From Chitinophaga pinensis (lineage in GTDB: Bacteria; Bacteroidota; Bacteroidia; 2-12-FULL-35-15): 32,134 nt of DNA. The stretch's first letter is position 1; each line of letters starts with the position of its first letter. Where the stretch lies: contig CAMBDK010000022.1 in the NCBI GenBank assembly GCA_945865315.1, positions 1 to 32,134 on the forward strand, written 5' to 3'. Shown piece after piece: positions 1-9,000 of this stretch. The notes under the pieces are model-generated. The model was not told the origin of the DNA. It ran no database searches and saw nothing but the letters and a program-made list of their open reading frames with translations. A program made the translations under genes and the position numbers.

Positions 1-33
1 TTTTATTTTTATTTTTATTTTTATTTTTATTTT
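1..33. repeat. TTTTTA microsatellite at the window edge
   Basis: Five A residues are spaced exactly six bases apart (positions 5, 11, 17, 23, 29) in an otherwise all-T tract, giving about five TTTTTA units. The array touches the first base, so its true length is unknown. The remainder up to 324 is AT-rich non-coding DNA in which I see no gene or RNA. Confidence 0.8.
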
Positions 34-324
34 ATGATTTGATATATAATTGCAGGAGCAAATAAATCAGAATCATTTATTGATTTTTTTATATTTTAGA
101 ATTTTTTATTGTAAAAATTTGTCTTCAAAGATAGAAATTTATAATTTATTAATTTATTAATTTATTTATGATTTTAATGGTCCTCTGATCTATTATTCTT
201 AAATCGTTTTACTTTGTTAATTTTGCATCAATTATATTAGTTGAAAATAAATTTTTATTATGATTTATTTTTTGAATTCAAAAACTACAAACAAATATTT
301 ACATCTCAATTTTTTTATTAATTA

Positions 325-1566
325 ATGGCATCATTTTTAATTGAAAATATTAAATTATCTCTTGTGTCAATCAAAGGGCAACTTTTGAGAACAACGCTCA
401 CCGTATTAATTATTTCCATTGGCATTTTGGCTCTGGTAGGTACCTTAACAGCAATTGATGCAATAAAATCCTCTATCAACAGTAATTTTACAAATATGGG
501 GGCTAATACCTTTACTATCCGCAATAGAGAAATGAAAATACAGATAGGCGAAAATGGTAAAAAACCCAGAAAGTTTAAAAATATTACTTATGATGAAGCA
601 ATTAGTTTTACTAAAGATTATTTTTTTCCTGCAAAACCTTCAGTATCCACAATGGCTTCTCGTGCAGGAACAATCAAATACGCATCAAAAAAAACTAATC
701 CCAATATACGACTCTTCGGAGCCGATGAAAATTATATTTCTATCTCTGGTTATGAATTAGAGCGGGGGCGTAATTTTTCAAGTCAAGAAGTATTGTATGG
801 AAGTCCTGTAGTAATTTTAGGTAAAGAAGTGATTAATTCTTTATTTAATAAAGATGAAGATCCTATTAATAAAGTTATAACAATAGGCGGCGGTAAATAT
901 AAAGTAATAGGAGAATTAAAATCTAAAGGAAATAGCTCAGGATTTGGAGGGGATAAGGTTGGAATATTAACTTTAAACAATGTGCGGCGGTATTTTTCGA
1001 TGCCAAATATGACCTTTACAATAAATGTTCTTACAAATAATGCCCAACAAATGCAAGCTGCTATTAATGAAGCAATAGGTACTTTTCGGGTGATTAGAAA
1101 AGTGAAAATTGGCGAGGAAAATAATTTTGAAATAACAAAAAGTGATAATTTAGCTAATATGTTAATTGGCTTAATTGGAAAAGCAACTACTGGCGCAACT
1201 ATAATTGGAATTATCACACTGCTTGGTGCCGCAATTGGCCTTATGAATATAATGCTAGTATCTGTTACAGAGCGCACTCGCGAAATAGGAATACGAAAAG
1301 CTGTTGGCGCTACTAAAATTGCAATTCGAAGCCAGTTTCTGATAGAGGCAATTGTTATTTGTCAAATTGGCGGTCTAATTGGTATTGTTTTTGGAATGGT
1401 GATTGGTAATCTTATTTCTTATCAGTTAGGTGTTGGTTTTGTAATACCATGGATTTGGATTATTAGTGGGGTTATCCTTTGTACTTTTGTTGGTTTATTT
1501 TCTGGTTTATACCCTGCAATTAAGGCCTCTAAATTAGATCCGATAGATGCCTTAAGATTTGAATAA
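325..1566 (+). CDS. MacB/FtsX-type ABC transporter permease
   Basis: This 413-residue inner-membrane protein has the MacB layout. One N-terminal membrane helix (about residues 20-45, ending in a TLTAIDAIKSSI-like segment) is followed by a large periplasmic MacB_PCD-type domain (about 50-280) and three C-terminal helices forming an FtsX domain. The segment TERTREIGIRKAVGAT (about 314-329) is the family signature just after the second helix. The protein ends in DALRFE, also typical. Members couple ATP hydrolysis by a separate LolD/MacB-like ATPase to mechanical work in the periplasm, such as lipoprotein or macrolide/peptide efflux. No ATPase gene is visible here, so the partner must lie to the left or elsewhere. 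The substrate cannot be inferred. The ATG at 325 has no obvious Shine-Dalgarno sequence, as is usual in this phylum. Confidence 0.9.
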   Translation: MASFLIENIKLSLVSIKGQLLRTTLTVLIISIGILALVGTLTAIDAIKSSINSNFTNMGANTFTIRNREMKIQIGENGKKPRKFKNITYDEAISFTKDYFFPAKPSVSTMASRAGTIKYASKKTNPNIRLFGADENYISISGYELERGRNFSSQEVLYGSPVVILGKEVINSLFNKDEDPINKVITIGGGKYKVIGELKSKGNSSGFGGDKVGILTLNNVRRYFSMPNMTFTINVLTNNAQQMQAAINEAIGTFRVIRKVKIGEENNFEITKSDNLANMLIGLIGKATTGATIIGIITLLGAAIGLMNIMLVSVTERTREIGIRKAVGATKIAIRSQFLIEAIVICQIGGLIGIVFGMVIGNLISYQLGVGFVIPWIWIISGVILCTFVGLFSGLYPAIKASKLDPIDALRFE

Positions 1567-1584
1567 TACTTTTTATGGATAAGT

Positions 1585-1820
1585 GAAGTTTTCGAAATAA
1601 CTCCCGCAAATTAAATGGTTCAAAAGCTGTGTGTTTTTCTTTCGTCTTGATACAAAAGAAACAAAAAATCAAGAACAAACGATTCCTCCCCACTTGCAAC
1701 CCTGCATCACGTTTGTTCATTCCTCCTGCGCGTTTTCATAAGGATGTTTTTTGCAAAAAAATGAAAACCTCTGTTTTTATTAATATATCTGTTTTGTCGA
1801 AATTATTTTGAAAGCTTTAC
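1585..1820 (+). repeat. Repeat element copy 1 (MITE-like)
   Basis: This 236-bp unit begins GAAGTTTTCGAAATAA and ends TTATTTTGAAAGCTTTAC. Reverse-complementing the right end gives AAAGCTTTCAAAATAA, which matches the left end at 13 of 16 positions, so the unit has imperfect terminal inverted repeats. A TAAG lies next to each end. The central part holds the stem TTTCTTTCGT / ACAAAAGAAA around CTTGAT and a downstream ATCAAG. About 94% of bases match copy 2 over the compared 180 bp. I recall similar CTTGATACAAAAGAAAC-type repeats in Bacteroidota genomes, but this is unverified memory. Confidence 0.85.
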
Positions 1821-1825
1821 TAAGT

Positions 1826-2059
1826 GCAGTTTTCAAAATAAATCCGCAAATTAAATGGTTCAAAAACTGTGTGTTTTTCTTTTGTCTTGATACAAAAGAA
1901 ACAAAAAATCAAGAACAAACGATTCCTCCCCACCTGCAATACTGCATCGCGTTTGTTCATTCCTCAGGCGCGTTTTCATAAGGATGTTTTTTGCAAAAAA
2001 ATGAAAACCTCTGTTTTTATTAATATAGCTGTTTTATCGAATTATTTTGAAAGCTTTAC
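1826..2059 (+). repeat. Repeat element copy 2 (MITE-like)
   Basis: This is a second unit in the same orientation, joined to copy 1 with only TAAGT between them (period 240-241 bp). The ends are GCAGTTTTCAAAATAA and TTATTTTGAAAGCTTTAC, and another TAAG follows. The internal stem TTTCTTTTGT / ACAAAAGAAA is perfect here. Apart from the unit ends, about ten substitutions separate it from copy 1. An open frame of about 60 codons runs through both copies, but its composition looks like translated repeat and I do not call it a gene. Confidence 0.85.
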
Positions 2060-2097
2060 TAAGAAAGCCCTGCATAGCAAAATTTCAATCAATTGTT

Positions 2098-2122
2098 AAA
2101 AAAAAAGGCTTCATGCGAAGCC
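2098..2122 (-). terminator. Rho-independent terminator of comEC
   Basis: Read on the minus strand this is GGCTTC, loop GCAT, GAAGCC, then nine T residues. It is a perfect 6-bp stem with a 4-nt loop and a U-tract. It lies 26 bp past the comEC stop codon and closes the long minus-strand gene run. Confidence 0.88.
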
Positions 2123-2148
2123 ATCGCAAAGATAAAATGAGAGTTTTA

Positions 2149-4248
2149 TTATAAGCTAACAATTAATGCACCTGAATCTACTACGGAATAATATGCCTGA
2201 TTTAATAATTTACATTCTGTTTTCCACTTTCTTATATTGTATATGGAGTTGGAAGAATCGAAAACTATTATTCTGGCATTATATTGTTTGAATATTTCAG
2301 AAATTTGGAGTTTTGGATTTTCTGAAATAATTAAATAGTCGAGGTGGATAGGGTCTTTTGCGACTATTTTAAAATTATTAATCGCATTTATTTTAGTCAT
2401 CCGTAAATCATAAAACTGAATAAAATTATTATTAATGGAAAGGTAATTTGTTTTAATATTTTCAGAAATTATTTTTGTATTATTAATTCCTAGGTTCCAT
2501 AGGTTATGCTTTACTCTATACAATAAAGCTTTTTCATTTTTAGCAAAGGCAGTATCTGTTAATAATATATTGCTTTTAGCACTAATAAAATCTATCGCAC
2601 TTGTTTTAGGAATATTATAAATAACAAAACTTTTTTGTTGATATTGGTTAAATTGCTCAATAAGTTGGGAAGATAATATTGTAATAAATAAAATAAATAC
2701 CATCAATAAGGAGATGAACTTTCGGGTGCTAAAATAAATTAATAGCGCAGCAATAAACAGGTAAAGAAGGAAGGTTTCGAAAGCAGTAATAGAAATGCCT
2801 TGAATTACAGCATACGGCCATTTTTCTATAGCATTTACCGATTGATTTAAAAACCAAACACCAAATCCAAATCCCATAGCAAGGTAACTTGTTATTAATG
2901 AGAACTTAGCAAAGGTAAATAATGCAATCCCTAAATAGATGATAGCCGTTGAAATAGGTATAACAATTAAATTGGAAAACAGGAAATAATTAGGAAACTG
3001 GTTGAAATAGTAAAACCCTAGTGGGAAAGTAGCTATTTGTGCAGCAATGGAAACAGAAGTAATTTTCCATATTTGATCTAGCAGCCAATTATCTAATTCA
3101 AACCAATCATAAATTTTTGGCTGTATATAAATAATTCCTATTACAGCAATATAGGAAAGCTGAAAGCCTACATCCATAATAAAATATGGATTAAAGAGTA
3201 ATAATAAAAAAGCTGATGCAGCTAAAGTATTATAAATATTGGTATTTCTAAAATAGGCTTTAGCAATAATTATAAAACTAAACATAGTAGCAGCCCTTAA
3301 CACAGAAGGAGATAATCCAGTAAGTGTAGCATAAGACCATAGCAGGAGAATAAGGATGATAGCTCTAATAATATTTCCATATTTAAATCTCAATAAAAAT
3401 GAAAGTAACCAGTTGAAAACGATATAAATAATGGCGACGTGCAAGCCGGAAACAGATAATATGTGTAAGGCCCCCGTACTTGCATATGCAGAAATAATAT
3501 CGGCATCTAACTTATCGACGTAGCCTAATAATAGAGCAGACCCCACGGCAAATTCGAGGCCATACAAATTATTTTCTGTTAGAATTTCCAATAAATTATT
3601 TCTTAATTTATAAGATTTTTTCAATAAGTAATTTCCCTTATTTTCACCACAATAAACCCAATCAGCATTTTTTATATATGCCTGATTATAAACATTATGA
3701 AACTGTAAAAAACGTTTATAATTAAATTCACCTGGATTTTGTGGAGGAGGAATATCATTTAAATTAGCATTAATGAAAAGCTGATCGCCATATTTCAGTT
3801 TTAATGAGAGGGAATCTTTTTTAAAAAAGAGCATTGCTTTTCCGGAAGTGTTTTTCCAATTCTTGCCTTGTTTAATAGCCTGTACTTGCACAATTACTTT
3901 TAAGCTTTTTTCTTTTTCTAAATATTGTTCAGTTAGTCTACAATAGGCTAGTTGTGTTCCATTTGTATATTTAGAGAAATGATTATCAGAAAATTTTTCT
4001 GTTTTTAAAATAGTAAGCTGAAAGGAGAATAAAAATAAGGAACCATTAACAAGTAATCCAAACCACCAGGATTTTCTATAAGAAGAGGTAAAAATGGGGA
4101 ATAACATTACTATGGCTAATATAAAAGCCATTATAATAATTATAAAAAGGCTGAATTTTATTTGAAATGGAAAATAAATGGCAATTAAAATGCCAAATAA
4201 AAAGGGGAGTATTAAGCGTATGAATGGTGCTTTATTCCAAATATACAT
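2149..4248 (-). CDS. comEC: ComEC/Rec2 family DNA-uptake channel protein
   Basis: This is a 699-residue polytopic inner-membrane protein. The N-terminal part has membrane helices (about 10-80) and a DUF4131-like soluble segment that ends in NPGEFNYKRF (171-180), a hallmark of the family. The Competence domain follows, with HILSVSGLHVAI at about 262-273 and many helices to about residue 530. The family carries single-stranded DNA across the inner membrane in natural transformation. The last ~150 residues are soluble and lack a recognisable HxHxDH metal site, so the metallo-beta-lactamase domain seen in longer homologues appears absent or degenerate. That is common for ~700-residue Bacteroidota versions as I recall. 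It is the last gene of the minus-strand run, before a strong terminator. No other competence genes are nearby. Confidence 0.93.
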   Translation of the reverse strand: MYIWNKAPFIRLILPFLFGILIAIYFPFQIKFSLFIIIIMAFILAIVMLFPIFTSSYRKSWWFGLLVNGSLFLFSFQLTILKTEKFSDNHFSKYTNGTQLAYCRLTEQYLEKEKSLKVIVQVQAIKQGKNWKNTSGKAMLFFKKDSLSLKLKYGDQLFINANLNDIPPPQNPGEFNYKRFLQFHNVYNQAYIKNADWVYCGENKGNYLLKKSYKLRNNLLEILTENNLYGLEFAVGSALLLGYVDKLDADIISAYASTGALHILSVSGLHVAIIYIVFNWLLSFLLRFKYGNIIRAIILILLLWSYATLTGLSPSVLRAATMFSFIIIAKAYFRNTNIYNTLAASAFLLLLFNPYFIMDVGFQLSYIAVIGIIYIQPKIYDWFELDNWLLDQIWKITSVSIAAQIATFPLGFYYFNQFPNYFLFSNLIVIPISTAIIYLGIALFTFAKFSLITSYLAMGFGFGVWFLNQSVNAIEKWPYAVIQGISITAFETFLLYLFIAALLIYFSTRKFISLLMVFILFITILSSQLIEQFNQYQQKSFVIYNIPKTSAIDFISAKSNILLTDTAFAKNEKALLYRVKHNLWNLGINNTKIISENIKTNYLSINNNFIQFYDLRMTKINAINNFKIVAKDPIHLDYLIISENPKLQISEIFKQYNARIIVFDSSNSIYNIRKWKTECKLLNQAYYSVVDSGALIVSL

Positions 4249-4336
4249 GTTGATGAAAATTATATAAAATATATTTTTTGCGTAAATAGAATACCTATTA
4301 AAAATAAAAATGTGTAAAATACCAGCCTTTATAGTG

Positions 4337-5143
4337 TTACTTCCATCGGTACTTAAAATTTTCGTATTTACCTTTTATAGCCATTGTAAGTTCTAATTGT
4401 GTTGCATTTTGGATATATTCGTCGCTTAGGTTTAAATATTTTATGAATGCCTCAAACTCATCTTCAGATAAATCAATTATTTCATGCTTGATATATAATC
4501 GAAATAAATCTTTCAAAATATCACGTTTTAAATCTTCATTTTCCCATTCAGCAACTTTTTGTTTTGATTTAGCAAATTTGCTAAATCTTTCATACAAATA
4601 TGTTATAGGGCTTTCTATAGCATATATTCCATTTACAGAAAATGATTTTTTTATTCCTATTTTATTAATATCAATTTCTATTTCATTTAATGAGCGAGAG
4701 GCAAAAACACTTATTTCCTTTAATGTAAAATACAATTTTTCGAGAGGAACAGTGATGTTAATTTTTTTTTGAAAGGTAGAATCTTTTAAGCATATATTTT
4801 TAATTTTGAAACCAAGTGCCGAAAGAATAATAGTATCCGTTAATTTTGCATTTATCGAAAAACAGCCATCAGCATCAGCAAATGTCCCTATGTTTGTTTG
4901 TTTATTAATTACCATTAATTGTGAAAGTGGTAATTTACTTTCCTTATCATAAGCTCGCCCTTTAATTTCACATACTAATGAGGAGTATGGAACATTTTTT
5001 TGTCCCAGAGCATTAAAATTGAACAAAGCCAGTAAAAATAAACAGATTAATATTTTACTGTGATAGTATAAATTTAAAGGTGGAATTATTGATTTGATCA
5101 TTGAATGATTTCGATAATATTTTTTAAATTGTTCGAACTTCAA
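4337..5143 (-). CDS. Exported CarboxypepD_reg-like domain protein
   Basis: This 268-residue protein has a hydrophobic segment (about residues 31-47, ending FNALGQ) that looks like a signal peptide. After it comes a beta-sandwich of about 75 residues. It starts EIKGRAYDKESKLPLS and continues through a GTFADADGCFSI turn to ILSALGFKI, the pattern of the carboxypeptidase regulatory-like domain (CarboxypepD_reg-like) used in many Bacteroidota envelope proteins. The C-terminal ~120 residues are charged and helical with no match I recognise. The first ATG leaves a long, basic N-terminus. The internal ATG at 5099-5101 (residue 15) is an alternative start. It probably acts in the periplasm or at the outer membrane; the specific role is unknown. 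Confidence 0.75.
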   Translation of the reverse strand: MKFEQFKKYYRNHSMIKSIIPPLNLYYHSKILICLFLLALFNFNALGQKNVPYSSLVCEIKGRAYDKESKLPLSQLMVINKQTNIGTFADADGCFSINAKLTDTIILSALGFKIKNICLKDSTFQKKINITVPLEKLYFTLKEISVFASRSLNEIEIDINKIGIKKSFSVNGIYAIESPITYLYERFSKFAKSKQKVAEWENEDLKRDILKDLFRLYIKHEIIDLSEDEFEAFIKYLNLSDEYIQNATQLELTMAIKGKYENFKYRWK

Positions 5144-5184
5144 TCTTCTGCTGTTTAAATTTAAAAGGTTTTAGTATCCTGCGA

Positions 5185-5409
5185 GAAGTTTTCGAAATAA
5201 ATCTGCAAATTAAATGGTTCAACAACTATGTATTTTTCTTTTCTCTTGATACAAAAGAAACAAAAAAACAAGAACAAACGATTGCAACCCTACATCGCAT
5301 TTGTTAATTCCTCATGCGCGTTTCCAAAAGGATATTTTTTTGCAAAAAAATGGAATCATCTGTTTTTATTAATATATCTGTTTTATCGAAATTATTTTGA
5401 AAGCTTCAC
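5185..5409 (+). repeat. Repeat element copy 3 (MITE-like, diverged)
   Basis: This is a third, 225-bp copy in the same orientation. It starts GAAGTTTTCGAAATAA and ends TTATTTTGAAAGCTTCAC. It lacks about 11 bp (the TCCTCCCCACT stretch) present in copies 1 and 2, which breaks the reading frame those copies share. The internal stem has one mismatch (TTTCTTTTCT opposite ACAAAAGAAA) and the loop partner reads AACAAG. The TAAG borders of the other copies are absent. The right end overlaps the plsY stop codon at 5406-5408. Confidence 0.82.
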
Positions 5410-6077
5410 TGCTCCGCATCAGTTGGATTATTTGGTAAAACGGAATTTTTTATCTTATTAATCAGTTGCGCTTTAGATTCTTCCCTTCTAATTAAGCGTT
5501 CTATATTTTTTTGATGTGTTATTAAAACCATAATGGCAATTAATATTGAAAATACTATCAAGGAATTGTTTGTAATATTAAATACTAAAATAACAATTAA
5601 AGGAAAAGCAACAGCAGCAATCATTGAACTTAATGAAACATAACCTGAAATAAGTAATACCAATATAAATATACCAATAGAAATAAAGGCAGCATAAGGC
5701 AAAACGGCTAAAATAATACCTAGTAAAGTAGCAATTCCTTTACCCCCTCTGAAGGATGCGAATATTGGAAAAATATGCCCAACAAGGGAAGCAATACCTA
5801 ATACCAACTGCAAATTAATAAACTGGTTAGAATGAATGGTATAATTGCTTAATGAGGCTAAACTAACTGCCAAGAATCCTTTGAAGATATCTAAAAATAA
5901 AACAGGGATGCCTGCTTTTTTCCCAAGTACTCTGAAAACATTTGTAGCACCGGCATTTCCACTACCATATTCTCGAACATCAATTTTGTAAAAATATTTC
6001 CCTATCCATACCGCAGTAGGAATGGATCCAAGAATATAAGCTCCTAATAAGAAAAGAGTATTAATTGATGTCAGCAT
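5406..6077 (-). CDS. plsY: Acyl-phosphate:glycerol-3-phosphate acyltransferase PlsY
   Basis: PlsY transfers an acyl chain from acyl-phosphate to glycerol-3-phosphate at the inner membrane, the first committed step of phospholipid synthesis. The 223-residue protein has the family's short multi-helix layout. Its motifs are GSGNAGATNVFRVLG (38-52), a KG pair at 66-67, GHIFPIFASFRGGKG (100-114) and SGYVSLSS (144-151). It starts 2 bp after the stop of the 1488-residue gene, which implies joint transcription and probably translational coupling. The last residues (about NNPTDAEQ) run into the right end of repeat copy 3, which supplies the TGA stop. The C-terminus may therefore have been altered when the element inserted. 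Confidence 0.96.
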   Translation of the reverse strand: MLTSINTLFLLGAYILGSIPTAVWIGKYFYKIDVREYGSGNAGATNVFRVLGKKAGIPVLFLDIFKGFLAVSLASLSNYTIHSNQFINLQLVLGIASLVGHIFPIFASFRGGKGIATLLGIILAVLPYAAFISIGIFILVLLISGYVSLSSMIAAVAFPLIVILVFNITNNSLIVFSILIAIMVLITHQKNIERLIRREESKAQLINKIKNSVLPNNPTDAEQ

Positions 6078-6079
6078 TA

Positions 6080-9000
6080 TTATTCTTCAGTTTTATTTTT
6101 ACGTAAAAACATTGCTTTTTTACTAGGTGGGCAAATGTTGAAATTATAATCAGGAACACCCTTTTCTCCAGCTTTTTTACGTTTATCTGATTTTAATTCT
6201 TTTATAATAGTGTTAAATGCTTCGAGGGAAGAAACAGCTAACATGGTTCCTCTTGTATAGTTAAAGTAATACCAATTATTTTCACTTAATTCCAAATATA
6301 TATTTAAAATATCGCCACTACGTTTTTTAATTAGCTCAATGTGTCCATCCACATATTTATTCAGCTGTGTCTTATTGATATTTCCAATACCTATTTGTCC
6401 TACCGAGGTATAAGAGCGAGTATTCTTGTTCCAAATCATTTTTATATCGTTAAAGAAAAAAGTTTTCTTTAATTCATCTGGAAATTTTTTGTAGGACCCG
6501 TATAAATTTAATTGGGAAATAAGTTTATCAGCCTTATCTTTACCTAACATTTCGCGCATACCTTTTTCAAATACTACTCTAGTTAAATCTACGGCACCCG
6601 AATTAACAGAAGCAACAAAAGCTTCGGTCATTTTATCAATAGCGTTGTCATCAAAATAAAAATCAACAGCCATTATTAAGTCGAATAAAGTAGAATCTGT
6701 TTTTAAAATATGAGTAGCATTGCCGAATGATTCTATTTTTAATTGGCCGAAGTCGCCACCTAAATTAACTGTTCCTTCTCCATACATTTTACATTTCGCA
6801 ATATTTAAGCTTAAATAATTACCTGGCAATGAATTTTCAACCAATTTTTCTTTATTCGCTATGCGATATTCACGACTAGCTTTATCAAAAAATAGAAAAC
6901 CGTCGGCTGGCAAAATAGATAGATCACTTATTGATTTTTTTGGCGATAAGAAAGCCGAATATAAATGTGCAGAATCGTTAGCTATCATAAGCGATGCTGC
7001 AATAGGTTTGTAGGATACATCAAGAGGTTCTTTTGAAATAGGTATATAAATTAAATTTGGATTAATTTCAGATTCAAATTTAAACCATGTTTTTGGTATT
7101 GCTGCGCAATCGTGAATAATACGGGCAGCCCCATCAAATACTAAAAAATTGTTAGCTGCTTTGAGTTTTACTTTTCCTTTATATTCAAAATTTGGACTTA
7201 AATTAAATTTTGAAGTATCCCTAATTACAGTTTCTGCATAAGTTTGATAGGTAGTATCGATACCAATGTTACTGAAGAAAAATGTACGCTTTGCCATTAT
7301 TTCATCAATATAATCGTAAAAACCTGATCCTTTATAATTTTTACGAGCGTAAGCATTTACTGTACAGTTGTATAAATTATGATATTTAGTAATTGAATTG
7401 GCAATAATTTTGGCATTGTTAAAAGTTCGTATAACAGCACCTCTGTCAACAAATACATTTCCACTATCAGGGTATACACGGGCATCAGCCAAATTGATAT
7501 ACGTAACACCTTTGGCAGTAATAACATGTTTTTTTAAATCATATTTACCTGAGGAGGCAAAAAATCGCAAGGAATCTTGCTTTGGATGAACCGATATAAA
7601 TTCAGGCCCTTCCAAATCCAGATCGTTTTTAGTATCCGTTGTTTGCCCTTTGTCGGAGCCTATTTCAACAGTTCCATTATCCATAAACCATTTAAAACTT
7701 TCCATAAAACAAATATATTGATTTTGAGGAAATTGAACAATAGAACCTTTTCCATTAGATTTGAATTCACCAATTCGTTTATCAAAATTAACTAATGCAT
7801 TTACATTGAATGTTACAAAAGCTAATGTATCGGTACCTACTACTTTTACAGCAAAATTTGCTGTATCGGAATTAAATTTACTAGATTTAAAGAATATCAG
7901 TTTAGAGTCTAATCTGGCACTTAAAAAATCAACAGTGCCATCACCTGTAAGTACTTTTGGTGTAAGTTCTAACTTCCCATTAAATTTTGAATTTTGATTG
8001 TATGCTGTAAATCTTTGCTCCTTATTATTAATAATACTCATCAAATCTTTATTTGGCATCCAATGTATTTTAACATTTTCGCCATGTATTACAGGGAATT
8101 CCGGAGGTGTTTTTTGTTCCTTTATATCAAAATTTTGAGCTATTGCTTTTGTAGAGTCAGGAAAAAACAAGAAATCGTTTGATTTTGTAACGGATGTAAC
8201 ATAATTAAGCGTACCATCTCCTCTTAAGCCTTGGTGGCTAAGCTTTATTTTGTTATTATAGGTTCCTTTCCCTCCATAGATAGGGTAGCCTGCTGGAGGA
8301 GCTTCGGTGATAAATCCTAAAGAATAATCTTGTTGTAATGTTAAGGACTCCTTGAAGACAGGGAAAATATCTGATGTTACCATTTCGCCCTTAAATCTAA
8401 GTCCTTCATTGGAAAAATTATCTAAACTATCTATTGTAAAAGGATCAAGGTGAAAATAAAATTTATCTTTTTGATATTTACCATTTTGAATTGACCTTTT
8501 ACTATAATAGGTATATGAATCATTAAAGCTATTGAAAATAGGGTATTTAGGGAATGGTTTTATGCCAGATTTATTTTTAGGTTCATCAATTTCTAAGTTA
8601 CCATTTATTTTTTCCACTACAGTTTTTACTTTTACTAAAGGGTATTCACCATACGCATTAGGTAAAAAAGATTTTACAGATAAACGGAGAGAATCAACAT
8701 TTTTTAGTTCAATTATAAATTTGTTATAATCAAATGAAAATTCCTTACCAAAAAAATCGAAACGACCGGCATGCACAACTCCAGCAAAAGAAAAATTAAG
8801 ATTTTTCCTTAAAATAATTTTCTGCTCGGCAGGGTATATCGTTACGTTTTGGGAATCGCTCATGAAAATTTGTTTCACCCCAAAGATTGTCATTTCATTG
8901 TTTAATAAATTTATACTTGCATTGGTTAATCCGCGGGCAACCGATGGAACTTGAATCACATCATAATCAAGCTTTGCCGAACGAAAGGCAATAAAATCAA

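Noticed and set aside
783-1277. 164-codon minus-strand frame inside the permease gene
   Set aside because: It is antisense to a clear MacB/FtsX coding sequence and shows no family motif.
1629-2099. Small plus-strand reading frames in the repeat copies as genes
   Set aside because: They lie wholly in repeat units, the third copy is frameshifted, and the residue composition looks like translated AT-rich repeat.
2100-4248. Loss of the ComEC beta-lactamase domain as a mutation
   Set aside because: The frame is intact and ~700-residue forms without a clear metal site are common in this phylum as I recall.
7398-8729. Several 60-80-codon plus-strand frames within the 1488-residue gene
   Set aside because: All are antisense to one long intact frame with a signal peptide, and none has a recognisable motif.
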